From: Hymenobacter translucens
GTDB lineage: Bacteria; Bacteroidota; Bacteroidia; Cytophagales; Hymenobacteraceae
Direction of reading: 5' to 3'
DNA length: 64,000 nucleotides
NCBI RefSeq assembly: GCF_020685205.1
Contig: NZ_JAJERB010000003.1
Coordinates: forward strand, 558,001-622,000
A program made the position numbers and the translations under genes. Below are positions 26,317-34,740 of the stretch, piece after piece. The stretch's first letter is position 1. Every line of letters starts with the position of its first letter. Below the pieces are notes generated by a model. It did no database searches. It saw only the letters and a program-made list of their open reading frames with translations, and was not told the origin of the DNA.

Positions 26317-26661
26317 ATGGCTGAACCGCTGATTTCCTGGGCTGACTTTATGCGCGTAGACCTGCGCGTGGGTACCATTGTGGAGGCGCGGGTGTTTCCG
26401 GCGGCCCGCAAGCCGGCCTATCAGCTGCTCATCGACCTGGGTCCGGAAATCGGGCTGAAAAAGTCGAGCGCCCAGATTACCCGGCACTACCAGCCCGACG
26501 AGCTGCCCGGCCGGCAGGTGCTGTGCGTGGTAAACTTCCCGGTCAAGCAGATCGGGCCATTTCTCTCGGAAGTGCTGGTGACCGGGGTGCCCGACGAAAA
26601 CGGCGACATCGTGCTGACGGCCGTGGCCGCGCCGGTGCCCAACGGCAGCCGTCTGGCCTGA
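26317..26661 (+). CDS. csaA: CsaA-like tRNA-binding domain protein
   Basis: The 114-residue product is a stand-alone OB-fold EMAP-II/tRNA-binding domain. It has the expected [14 protein letters not shown] near residue 14, [30 protein letters not shown] and a final [12 protein letters not shown]. CsaA is a cytosolic protein with reported chaperone-like and tRNA-binding activity. The start at ATG 26317 (MAEPLISW) matches family length. The upstream frame overlaps the preceding gene and is not coding. Confidence 0.92.
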   Translation: MAEPLISWADFMRVDLRVGTIVEARVFPAARKPAYQLLIDLGPEIGLKKSSAQITRHYQPDELPGRQVLCVVNFPVKQIGPFLSEVLVTGVPDENGDIVLTAVAAPVPNGSRLA

Positions 26662-26874
26662 GGGGCTTAGAACACCGCAGTGATACGCCGGCCAAAAGCA
26701 CAGCTGAAACCTGGGTTGACTTTCCGCCTGCAGCTGCGCACAACGGGTCCGCCCTCATAATGACGGCCGCGAACCTGGACCACCAGCCCGGAAGCAAAGC
26801 GAGCGGAACAGAAGTCCCGCTCATTTAAGACAATCAATACCGCACTTTTACCCAAAGTGCCGCATCAGGCCGTT

Positions 26875-27588
26875 CTAATTGCTGTCAATCACTCGTCCCG
26901 AGCCTGGCGTTGTAGCGGTAATAACCGGCCGCCCCTTGTAGCGCACGTTGCCACTTCCCGGCACCCTGGCCATTAGCGCCGACGTGGCCCACACTTCCGC
27001 CGATCCTGATCCCGATACCGTGACGTCCGCGTTGGTGCTGCTTAAGCCAAAGCCCCCATATAAACCCGAGCCCGTCATACGCACGGTCTGGTTAACCGTG
27101 GCACCCGCCAGCTGCACGGGCCCCGAGCCCTTCACCTCAACGTTCACAGACGTGGCCTTCAGCCCCAGGATGATGCTGCCCGAGCCGGTGTTTTCGATGA
27201 GGACATCCGAGAATGTAAACGGATTTATGCCCCGCACCGTGCCCGGCCCAGTCAGCACCAGCCGCCGCAGCCGGGGCATGGTTACCTCGATCGTCATTCG
27301 GTCTTGGTTGGGCACGTCGCCGTCAAATTCCACGGTCCAGGTGCCGTTGTCCACGCCGGTGCGCAGCTGCCGCGCCACGTCGGCATTGCCGCCGCGCAAT
27401 TCCACCTTTTGCGTGGGCCCCTCGGTCAGTACCACCGTCGAGCCGGCCTTCACGTCCAGGCCCTCGAAGCTGGCCACGTTCAGTTCCTGGTTAACCGGGT
27501 CCACATCGTCTTTGCGGCAGCCGCTGAACAGCACCAGGACCGAGAAAAACAGGCCCGTCAGCCGCAGGGAGAAAAGTTGCTTTTTCAT
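26875..27588 (-). CDS. Head-GIN domain lipoprotein (DUF2807)
   Basis: I start at ATG 27588 (MKKQLFSLRL), giving 237 residues with a lipoprotein signal peptide ending VLFSGC. The mature part is the DUF2807 putative auto-transporter adhesin or head-GIN domain: FEGLDVKAGSTVVL near the start, then repeating beta-helix-like strands with GSG turns (ENTGSGSIIL, VKGSGPVQL, VTVSGSGSAEVW, VPGSGNVRY). DUF2807 proteins are common surface lipoproteins in Bacteroidota with no defined function. It is probably anchored to the outer membrane. The next lipoprotein gene lies 69 bases upstream on the same strand. Confidence 0.88.
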   Translation of the reverse strand: MKKQLFSLRLTGLFFSVLVLFSGCRKDDVDPVNQELNVASFEGLDVKAGSTVVLTEGPTQKVELRGGNADVARQLRTGVDNGTWTVEFDGDVPNQDRMTIEVTMPRLRRLVLTGPGTVRGINPFTFSDVLIENTGSGSIILGLKATSVNVEVKGSGPVQLAGATVNQTVRMTGSGLYGGFGLSSTNADVTVSGSGSAEVWATSALMARVPGSGNVRYKGRPVITATTPGSGRVIDSN

Positions 27589-27657
27589 TGTCAGAAGTGG
27601 GTTGAAGAGAAAGGTACGAAAGGCTGACTCAGCCCTCTCCGGCACCACCGGCGCGAC

Positions 27658-28041
27658 TTAGTCCCGCTTATACTCTTTGTCCCGGTCGCCGCGGTGCTCC
27701 TCAGCATTGCGAAGCCGCTCCCGCTCAGCCCGGTGCAACTCGCGTTCGGCCTCGTAGCGTATTCTTTCCCGGTCGTCGTTTCCGGAGTAGGGCCGGTCCT
27801 CGGGGTCTACGCTGGCACCTTTTTCTACGGCCTCGGCGTGGTCCTCCAGCGCATTGGCGCGCGCCTCGGCATCGGCACGCACTTCTTTAGCCACGGCCCG
27901 GGCCCGCTTGGCATCAGCTTCGGCCTGGGCTTCGCGGGCTTCTTCGATGGCGGCGTCGGCTTCACGCCGCTTTTGGTCTTCTTGGCTGCAACTACTCAGC
28001 AGCACAGCTGCCGACAGGAGGGAGAGAACAGTGTATTTCAT
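27658..28041 (-). CDS. Small lipoprotein, Ala/Glu/Arg-rich coiled coil
   Basis: I start at ATG 28041 (MKYTVLSLLS), giving 127 residues; a longer frame begins at 28059. A lipoprotein signal peptide ends LLSSC (C20). The rest is almost wholly charged and helical: READAAIEEAREAQAEADAK, then a Glu/Arg/Asp-rich C-terminus. This suggests an extended periplasmic coiled coil. I do not recognise a family. It probably shares a transcript with the head-GIN lipoprotein downstream. Confidence 0.7.
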   Translation of the reverse strand: MKYTVLSLLSAAVLLSSCSQEDQKRREADAAIEEAREAQAEADAKRARAVAKEVRADAEARANALEDHAEAVEKGASVDPEDRPYSGNDDRERIRYEAERELHRAERERLRNAEEHRGDRDKEYKRD

Positions 28042-28185
28042 TGGATGCAAGAAAATCACGCCCAGAAGGCGTGGGGTGTAAGTAGGGCGTGTACGGCCTG
28101 GGCCCGGTACGTGTTAGCCCGACCGTAGCGTAGAGCCGAAGGCGCTAGCCAAGGAGCCCAGGCACGAGACGACCAAAAACTAAAA

Positions 28186-28214
28186 CGCCCGACCACTCCA
28201 GGAGTCGTCGGGCG
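28186..28214 (-). terminator. Terminator after the Lys/Asp-rich protein gene
   Basis: CGCCCGAC and GTCGGGCG pair, with an inner ACTCC/GGAGT stem. On the minus strand the stem is followed by TTTTAGTTTTTGG. It lies 27 bases past the stop at 28241. Confidence 0.85.
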
Positions 28215-28240
28215 GTGTTGAACGCAGGGCTTACTACGCG

Positions 28241-28807
28241 TTAGCGCCGGGGAAAGAGAATGTCGAGGATGTCGCGGCCCACGGTGCCGGGGCGGCGACG
28301 GTCTTCTTCGCGCCAGTCATACTCGGCGTCGTACGCCCGGTCGCCGTGCAGGATGAACGCGCCGGGCTCTAGGCGGACGCCCGCCAGGTTATTGCAGCTG
28401 GTAGGCGGCGGCTGGTGGCCGGGCGGACGGTTGGGGTACCATATCCGGCACTCACCGGGCGGCGGGTAGTGACCTTTGGGTACGCCCGCTAACTGCCGGG
28501 GACCTGCCGTGCCGGCCCGGGGCAGAACTACCCGTCCCAGAATGCCACCCGCCGCGCCCGTGCTCCGGCCATCGTAACGACCATCTCTGCCGTCTTTGCC
28601 CTCTTTGTACCGCTCGTCACGGTCTTTGTCGTACTCCTTCCTGTCTTTTTCGGCCTCTTTCCTACGGTCCTTGTCGTAGTCTTTATCCTTGTCCTTGTAT
28701 TCCTTCTTGTATTTGTCTTTGTCCTTTCCTTTGCCATTGTCTTGGGCCGAAGCCGCCGAGGCTGAAAGCAGCAAACCAGCAGCGAGCAGGTAATGAGCGA
28801 GTTTCAT
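28241..28807 (-). CDS. Secreted Lys/Asp-rich protein, unknown function
   Basis: The 188-residue product has a signal peptide (LLAAGLLLSASAASAQ, residues 7-22). About fifty residues of almost pure Lys, Asp, Glu, Arg and Tyr follow in short repeats (KDKDKYKKEYKDKDKDYDKD). The C-terminal part is globular with GHYPPPGECRIWYPNRPPGH and two cysteines, a motif seen in small secreted proteins of several phyla, and ends in IFPRR-like residues. The charged block may bind metals or act as a flexible spacer; this is a guess. The gene is transcribed divergently from the NERD-like/WG gene. Confidence 0.75.
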   Translation of the reverse strand: MKLAHYLLAAGLLLSASAASAQDNGKGKDKDKYKKEYKDKDKDYDKDRRKEAEKDRKEYDKDRDERYKEGKDGRDGRYDGRSTGAAGGILGRVVLPRAGTAGPRQLAGVPKGHYPPPGECRIWYPNRPPGHQPPPTSCNNLAGVRLEPGAFILHGDRAYDAEYDWREEDRRRPGTVGRDILDILFPRR

Positions 28808-28958
28808 AGGGAGTGAGAAGAGATGAGGTAATGCGACGCTAACGTCCCGGCCTGGTCAAAGTTCGGGCCACAACCATCCCACGGTCGCCGACCCTCAACC
28901 CCTCTCGGCATGCATGCTTCCTTTTTCGTAGCCTGCAAAGTCAGTTCCTTTGCCCGCC

Positions 28959-30731
28959 ATGCTGCACGATTTCCTTTACACGCCCTTCGCCGACCCGGCC
29001 ACCGCCCGGCTCTATGACCGACTGGTGGCCACGCTACGCGAAGACTCTGGCGCCGGCCCGACACTGCTACTCGGCCATTTTGCTGTGGAAGCCGGCGGCG
29101 AGCCGCTGGACGCCGTCGTTATCCGTCCACACAGTATCACGGTGCTGGTACTGGTGCCCCACGGCGGCCCGCTCCAGATGCCCGCCCTAGACGACGGCAA
29201 TTGGCTCCTCGACGGACATACCCTGTCCGGCTCCAGCGCCGAAGCCGACAATCCCTACGCGCAGTTCCAACGCCAAAAAGCCGCGCTGGCCACCTGGCTT
29301 CAGCCCCAGTTTGGTCCCGACCAAGCCAACCTGCACTTCATTTCCGGCCTGGTGGTGTTTGGTGCGCCCGTCACTTTTGCTCCCGAAGTTGAGGCACGCC
29401 TAAGCCAGCTGCCCGACGGCAGCTTTCAGCTGTTGGCCAATGCCGACCAGCTACCCCGCCGCCTCGCCCGGCTTGCCCGCCCCGAGATTGATATCCCGCA
29501 GGCCGACCTCACCGAATGGGCCCACAGCTTGGCGGCGGACGACATGCAACCCGTACCGGCTGCACCTTCCCCTGCTTTCCCCAGCGAGCCGGAGCCCGTT
29601 CCCGCGCCCGGTTTCCTTCGTCGCGCCTGGAGCTGGCTCGGAGCTGACGATATCCCGGCCGACACGCCCTATGGCCACCCCGCTGCCCAGGCCGCCGCCA
29701 GCACCGCCGAAATGCAGCGCCTTGAACAGCTGCAGCGCGACGCCCAAGTCAAGTTGCAGCAGCAGCTCCAGGCCCTCGAGGCCCGCGAAGCCGAGCGTGA
29801 ACGGCGCATGGAGGAGCTGCGCGCCGAGCTGGCCCAGGCCCCGCCCGTCGCCTCCGAGGCCCAGGTCTTGCGCGACCGACTCGCTGCCGAAAGCCAGGAA
29901 AAAGCCGCGCTGGAGGCCGCCATTCAAGCCTCACGGGCCGAGTCCGACCGCCACAACCGCGACCTCGACGCCAAGATTCGGCAGCTTGGTCAGCTTGTGG
30001 AGCAACTAAACAACCGTGCCGCCGGTCCGACTACCGCAACCGGCAACCAGCGCCGCCGGGGTCGCCTGCCGCGGGCCGCTGCTGTGGTTGGAGCTGCCGC
30101 CTTGTTGGGGGCGGGAGCATGGGGCGTCGGCCACCTGGGCCGCACCTCGTCTACTCCTACCCCGGTCGGGGAAGCGCACGAGCCTACAGAGTCGAACCGA
30201 ACTGCTGAATCGAGCCCAAACCCAGCGGCCGGGGTCCGTCAGCCTTCCCCTCCGGCAGCTGGTGCAAGCCCCGCTGGTCAGCCTCAGACTGAGCCTGCTG
30301 CTGTGGACCCCTATGAGGTGCGCTTCCCTCCCGCAGGCGGCTTCACCCGGGTAAAGAAAAACGGGGCCTACACCTTCCTGGACCAGGATGGCCAGCCCTT
30401 CTCTCGCACCTTTCTCGAAGCCCGGGACTTTTCCGAAGGCCACGCCGCCGTGCGCGACCAACGTGGCTGGCAGTACATCTCCGGCCCCGAACCGGAGGAC
30501 CCGGACACTCCGCCATTCTTGTTCCACGAAGCATATTCCTTTCGCGAGGGCCTAGCCCGCGTGCGCCTGGATCCAGGCTACACTTACATCACCAAGCGAA
30601 ACCTGGCCGGACAAGGCCCCTCCGTATTTCAGCTGTACGAGGCCGCCACAGATTTTGAGGACGGCCGGGCCCAGGTCACCCTGCAGCGCCGCCGCTTCAC
30701 AATCGACACGAACGGCCAGCCAGTAGACTAG
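28959..30731 (+). CDS. Membrane protein: NERD-like domain, coiled coil, TM, WG repeats
   Basis: I start at ATG 28959 (MLHDFLYTPF), giving 590 residues. Residues 1-190 resemble the NERD nuclease-like fold (LLLGHFAVEAGGEPLDAVVI, then NPYAQFQRQKAAL), but the usual Glu-x-Lys after the Asp strand is replaced by VLVLVPHGG, so nuclease activity is doubtful. Residues 250-352 form a long coiled coil. One TM helix spans about 373-393. A Pro/Ser-rich linker leads to WG-type repeats at 455-590 (GFTRVKKNGAYTFLDQDGQP, FSEGHAAVRDQRGWQYI, FREGLARVR). Topology is probably N-terminus in the cytosol, WG domain outside. I know no named family with this order. TTCCTTTG, a one-mismatch -7 box, ends six bases before the ATG. 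Confidence 0.75.
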   Translation: MLHDFLYTPFADPATARLYDRLVATLREDSGAGPTLLLGHFAVEAGGEPLDAVVIRPHSITVLVLVPHGGPLQMPALDDGNWLLDGHTLSGSSAEADNPYAQFQRQKAALATWLQPQFGPDQANLHFISGLVVFGAPVTFAPEVEARLSQLPDGSFQLLANADQLPRRLARLARPEIDIPQADLTEWAHSLAADDMQPVPAAPSPAFPSEPEPVPAPGFLRRAWSWLGADDIPADTPYGHPAAQAAASTAEMQRLEQLQRDAQVKLQQQLQALEAREAERERRMEELRAELAQAPPVASEAQVLRDRLAAESQEKAALEAAIQASRAESDRHNRDLDAKIRQLGQLVEQLNNRAAGPTTATGNQRRRGRLPRAAAVVGAAALLGAGAWGVGHLGRTSSTPTPVGEAHEPTESNRTAESSPNPAAGVRQPSPPAAGASPAGQPQTEPAAVDPYEVRFPPAGGFTRVKKNGAYTFLDQDGQPFSRTFLEARDFSEGHAAVRDQRGWQYISGPEPEDPDTPPFLFHEAYSFREGLARVRLDPGYTYITKRNLAGQGPSVFQLYEAATDFEDGRAQVTLQRRRFTIDTNGQPVD

Positions 30732-30925
30732 CCTACCGTGACCTCCGAACCTACCATATGGCTAAACGAGCTGTATGACGTCAACTAAGAGTATTCGTTC
30801 TGCCTGATTCTTTTTTGCCGCTACAACGGACTAGGCGATCTAGCGAACTTCCGCAGCGTCAAGTGCCCCACTGAATGTTTACGGCGATACCGCGCTGCAA
30901 TGCGGCCGACTGCTCGTCCCGCTTC

Positions 30926-32512
30926 TTAGCGGGCCGGGCTCGGTACGTACACCCGGAATGTCGAGCCTAAGCCGGGCTCGCTCTGCACCTCAACCCGGCC
31001 ACCCAGATTTTCGGCGGTTTTCTTAACTGTGTACAGCCCTAAACCCGAGCCGTCTACATGGTCGTGAAACCGGCGGAACAAGGCAAACAGCTCGGCCTGC
31101 TGGGCTGCTGTCAGGCCCAGGCCATTGTCCTGTACCGTCAGGCACCAGTACCCGCCCTCGGTGCGGCAGGTCAGGCGCACATGCGGCGGCCGGTCGGGGT
31201 GGCGGTACTTGAGGGCGTTGCTGAGCAGGTTGTAGAGGATGCTGCGCAGGCTCTTGGCCGGAATAGCCACCACCGGGCAGGCCGCCGCGTCAACTTCCAG
31301 CGCGCCACCGGTTTGTTGCAGCGCAGGCAGCAGATCCTGGCGCAGGTCATCCACGACGGTTGCCAGCTCCACGGGCGGGGCAGCCGTATCCGCGGCCTGG
31401 TGCAATTGCAGCACTTCCCCGAGCTGCCCCAGCGTCCGCTGAAAGCGTACCACTGCGTCGTGCATCATTTGCACCAACGGACCCGTCGGCGCCGACGGGT
31501 CGGGCAGCTCCTCCTGCAACGCCTGCACGAGTCCCTCCAGGTTGGCGATGGGTCCGCGCAGGTCGTGGGAAGCCATGTACACAAAGCTGTCGAGGTCTGC
31601 GTTCACGCGGGTAAGCTGCTGGTTGAGGTCAAGCACCTGCTGGCGGGCTTTCACCTGCTCAGTTACATCGAAGGCAAACACATACACGCCGTCGACCTGC
31701 TGGAGCTCGTTGTAGCGCGCCTGAAAGGTGTGGTTGAAGTATGCTTCTTTGGGTCCGTGCGCATCTGTCCCCACGAAGGATAGCAGCACCTCTTGGTCCT
31801 GGTGGGTCTGCCCCGTGCGGTATACGTTCCGCAGGTGCTCCCACACGGCGCTCCCGTGAAACTCAGGCACTGCTTCGAGCAAGGGCTTTCCCAGCAGCTC
31901 GCGACCGGCCAACAGCTGCTGGTAGACCGGATTGACAAGCTCATATACAAAGTCAGGCCCCTGAAGCAGGCACATGGCGGCTGGAGCCTGCAGCACAAGC
32001 TGGCTGAGCCGCTGCCGCTCCCGCTCGGCCTGGGCCAGGGCCTCGTGCTCACGGCCCTGCGCCTGCACCATAGCGCGCCGGGCCTTCACTTCCTCGGTTA
32101 CATTAACTGAGCTGTGAATGATGTACTGCAGCTGACCCTGGTCGTCAAACACGGGCGTATTGCGCGGCAGCCAGTGCCGTTCCACGAAGTGCCCCGGCCG
32201 TTCCGGATCGAGCACGTCGTAGTGCTGCAGGGCCATCTGGTGGGGCTGGCCCGTGGTAATGACGAGCTCCAGGGAGGCGCGCCAGTTGCGCACGGCATTG
32301 GCCTCGGGTGCTGCCGGGTTATCGGGAAAGGCATCGAAGAGGTAGCGTCCCACCAATTCCTCGCGCCGTTTCAGGGTGTTGGCCAGGTACGCGTCGCTCG
32401 CCGTAAGAATAATAAACCCGGGCGTGACGACGATGTACGAGTCCGGCACCGTTTCCAGCGCGCGTAACTGCTGGGCCAGCGTTGTGATAGGGTCGGCAGG
32501 GAGCATAGGCAC
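30926..32512 (-). CDS. Soluble PAS-domain sensor histidine kinase
   Basis: The 528-residue protein has two PAS domains (about 20-145 and 172-290), each followed by a VTEEVKARR or VTEQVKAR linker, then the dimerisation/phosphoacceptor helix with H316 in MASHDLRGP. The HATPase domain follows, with N-box NLLSNALKYRHP, G1 DNGLG and G2 GSGLGLYTVKK. It lacks signal peptide and TM segments, so it senses a cytosolic cue. No response regulator gene is adjacent, making it an orphan. Translation may begin at M3 (MLPADPITT). Confidence 0.93.
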   Translation of the reverse strand: MPMLPADPITTLAQQLRALETVPDSYIVVTPGFIILTASDAYLANTLKRREELVGRYLFDAFPDNPAAPEANAVRNWRASLELVITTGQPHQMALQHYDVLDPERPGHFVERHWLPRNTPVFDDQGQLQYIIHSSVNVTEEVKARRAMVQAQGREHEALAQAERERQRLSQLVLQAPAAMCLLQGPDFVYELVNPVYQQLLAGRELLGKPLLEAVPEFHGSAVWEHLRNVYRTGQTHQDQEVLLSFVGTDAHGPKEAYFNHTFQARYNELQQVDGVYVFAFDVTEQVKARQQVLDLNQQLTRVNADLDSFVYMASHDLRGPIANLEGLVQALQEELPDPSAPTGPLVQMMHDAVVRFQRTLGQLGEVLQLHQAADTAAPPVELATVVDDLRQDLLPALQQTGGALEVDAAACPVVAIPAKSLRSILYNLLSNALKYRHPDRPPHVRLTCRTEGGYWCLTVQDNGLGLTAAQQAELFALFRRFHDHVDGSGLGLYTVKKTAENLGGRVEVQSEPGLGSTFRVYVPSPAR

Positions 32513-32691
32513 GCTTAACGTGGCCCGCGAAAAAGAGGTTAGCTAAAGGCGTCGCTTCGGTGGCGCTGACGCCTCGTCTTTCCACCCCTTCGCGGCCAAG
32601 AGAAGAGACGCGTGCTTTTTCCGGGCAAGAGCCTGGAGCCGGCTGCCTGTTTTGCCCATAGACCCTTATCCTAAAGTCGGGGCTTTCACTT

Positions 32692-33006
32692 ATGGCCGTA
32701 CGTCTCATCCGCTATTGGGTGGAAGTCCGGCTGCCCGAAGGCATGTTGCATCCGCGCCACCTTGGCGTGACTGCATACTCCCCTGACGATGTGCTCTCAC
32801 TGCTCCGCGCTTGTGCTGCCTATCTCCTGCCTAACCCGCCAGAGGCTGTCCACATCGTGGTCAACGCAGATGCAAGCACCCTGGACGCGGGCTATGAAAC
32901 AACAGAAGGTCACCACGTCCATCACCCCGCTGTGTGTCCACTACCGGGAGTAAAATGTGCGCCGTATGACCATCCCCACCGCGACGCTCTCCAGGCGACT
33001 CGTTGA
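32692..33006 (+). CDS. Small hypothetical protein
   Basis: The 104-residue frame starts at ATG 32692 and begins MAVRLIRYWVEV. The stretches LGVTAYSPDDVLSLL and NADASTLDAGY recall small conserved hypothetical proteins with a CGVTAxxxDDAxxLL and xxDxSTLDAxH pattern, so the first 75 residues are probably real. The C-terminus overlaps the tail of the minus-strand barrel gene by 66 bases and looks unlike the family, so the 3' end may have been altered. No function known. Confidence 0.5.
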   Translation: MAVRLIRYWVEVRLPEGMLHPRHLGVTAYSPDDVLSLLRACAAYLLPNPPEAVHIVVNADASTLDAGYETTEGHHVHHPAVCPLPGVKCAPYDHPHRDALQATR

Positions 33007-33708
33007 CACGAGCGGCAGCTGCTCCGCGCCCTGCAGATCGTAATCCCACCGGCCCTCGGCCACGACCGGGTTACCGAAAGAATTCGTGTAGCGCACAAAT
33101 AGGTTCAGTTCGATTTTGGGCGCCACGTAGTTGAGGCTAGCCCCGGCCTGGTAGGTAAGCGTGTGCTCCTGCACGGAGCTAAAGCGCCTGCTCTGGGAGC
33201 CATACTCGGGTTTGCCGAAGTAGATGGGGTGACGCTCCGTTGTTTTTTCGCCCATTGAGAGCGAAACTACTTGCACCCCCACGTGGGGACCGATGCTCAG
33301 GCGGCTGGCCGAGCCCAGGGGCAGGTACCGGTACAGGCGCAGCGGCACCTGGGCAGTGCCAAACGAGACGGTGGCTCCTTGACCGGTTTGCTCACGCGCG
33401 TCGATGGTCACGGCGGCTACGCTCCCCAGCCCCAGCCCGCTTTCCAGGCGCCACCCGCGTGGCCATGTGAAGGATGCAACCAGCTCGCCAGTGGGAAAGG
33501 CTACGCTATTCTTTAGCATCCATGCCCCCTGAGCCGGTTCTGCCTGGACTGAAAAATTGATATTACTGACTGCGGATACGCCAAAGGCCAAGCCCCGGGG
33601 CGGCAAACCGGTCTTTAGGAAAGCAGGACTAACCGATTGGGCGGAGCACGATCCTGCCACCAGGAGCACCGTGGCCGCAATACTCATTTTTTTCTGGTAG
33701 TTACTCAT
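32941..33708 (-). CDS. Outer-membrane beta-barrel protein
   Basis: The 255-residue product has a signal peptide (MSIAATVLLVAGSCSAQ, residues 8-24). The mature part alternates strands and turns (GWRLESGLGLGSVAAVTI, ATVSFGTAQVPLRLYRYL, SRLSIGPHVGVQVVSLSM, YQAGASLNYVAPKIELNLFV) as in small outer-membrane barrels. The start could be either M1 at 33708 or M8 at 33687; a 16-bp tandem duplication covers M1, and the upstream copy of the start runs into a stop after seven codons. No ligand is known. Confidence 0.8.
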   Translation of the reverse strand: MSNYQKKMSIAATVLLVAGSCSAQSVSPAFLKTGLPPRGLAFGVSAVSNINFSVQAEPAQGAWMLKNSVAFPTGELVASFTWPRGWRLESGLGLGSVAAVTIDAREQTGQGATVSFGTAQVPLRLYRYLPLGSASRLSIGPHVGVQVVSLSMGEKTTERHPIYFGKPEYGSQSRRFSSVQEHTLTYQAGASLNYVAPKIELNLFVRYTNSFGNPVVAEGRWDYDLQGAEQLPLVSTSRLESVAVGMVIRRTFYSR

Positions 33709-33724
33709 TCTGGTAGTTACTCAT
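33692..33724. repeat. 16-bp tandem duplication over a start codon
   Basis: TTCTGGTAGTTACTCAT occurs twice with a period of 16 bases. On the minus strand each copy presents ATGAGTAACTACCAG; the upstream copy is followed by a TAA in frame, and the downstream copy leads into the barrel protein. Confidence 0.9.
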
Positions 33725-33900
33725 TAAGTAAGCGGGTGTAAAAGGACAGGGAACGACCAGTCTGGCCCAATAGTATTGCGAGAGCAATAGGAGCGTTTTC
33801 CCTTAACGTAGTGCGTTTAAGCAACCACCGTTTGCCTGAACACTGAAGCGGGCTACCGTCATTCTTCCGTGCTTTGTCACTCTCTACTATTCTGTACTCC

Positions 33901-34389
33901 ATGCCCTTCGCCACCTTGCTTGTTGGAATCGCTCTTTCGGGGGCTTTGGGGCAGGTAACGCCACCAGACTGCCACGCGCTCAGCTTTCGTAACAAAGCCT
34001 ATTTTGGGGGCACGGGCGTCATCTTCGCGCAGCCTCCCAACCCAGAATTTCTGCCTCTGCCCAAGCAATACCTTGCCTTGACCCTTGCCGAGGCCACCCG
34101 CGCCGATTCCTTCTTGTTGGCGGGACTGCCTACCCAACCCAGCCGGTCGTTCGCTCGCAATCGGCTGGAGCTGTACCAATTCGACCGGCAATACTGGGGC
34201 TTCATCGGCTCGGACGGTAGCCGGCAAGTGCTAGTTCATTTGATTCGACGAGGCCCCGCCAAACGTTTTATGAAGCACTATGACCACGCCCTGCGGTGCG
34301 ACGTGGTACTCATCTTTTGCGAGGCGTGCAAAGTCGACATCCGCAATTATGTGGTATCGCTCGATACCCGGCAGGTACGGGCTTATTAA
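33901..34389 (+). CDS. Hypothetical secreted protein
   Basis: From ATG 33901 the product is 162 residues and starts with a signal-like segment (MPFATLLVGIALSGALGQ). The mature part contains RLELYQFDRQYWGFIGSDGS, VLVHLIRRGPAKRF and a cysteine pair near LIFCEACKVD. I do not recognise a family. The closing LIFCEACKVDIRNYVVSLDT segment suggests a folded beta-rich domain. The gene stands alone, facing away from the barrel gene, within the accessory-looking region. Confidence 0.6.
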   Translation: MPFATLLVGIALSGALGQVTPPDCHALSFRNKAYFGGTGVIFAQPPNPEFLPLPKQYLALTLAEATRADSFLLAGLPTQPSRSFARNRLELYQFDRQYWGFIGSDGSRQVLVHLIRRGPAKRFMKHYDHALRCDVVLIFCEACKVDIRNYVVSLDTRQVRAY

Positions 34390-34740
34390 GCCAACTCAAC
34401 TACGTGTTCAATTATTGGCTCGTTTGAGTGAACTGCCGCCGATGAGCATCCACTAGGCTGCTGCAGGCCCGCTACGGTTCAGTTTGAGTTCAAAAAACTC
34501 GTTCACGAAATCAAAGTTCAATAAACCCCAGGAGGGATGAGTTTCGTGAACTACCTAACGTCGCAGTGTTGCCATCTGTTATACACTGGTCGTACCCCTG
34601 CTAAGCAGCACCTGTTCTGGTTTAAAAAGGCACACAGCAGATAAGCGAGCAGAGGATGGCGGCATGCGGCTCGCAGCAAATGAGCACCCGGGTAACAGAA
34701 GACAATTGCTACCTTGCCTGCTGACTCATTCACCACTGCT
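34390..34740. other. Intergenic region with an inverted repeat, no gene seen
   Basis: This 351-base gap is less GC-rich than its surroundings. GTTCACGAAA (34501-34510) and TTTCGTGAAC (34542-34551) form a 10-bp inverted repeat with a 31-base spacer; a small GAGTT/AACTC hairpin lies just before. No supported ORF. It could be an operator or the remnant of lost sequence. Confidence 0.5.

Noticed and set aside
26662..26874. A short minus-strand frame between csaA and the head-GIN gene
   Set aside because: The frame has no family-like sequence and no promoter box; its composition looks like chance.
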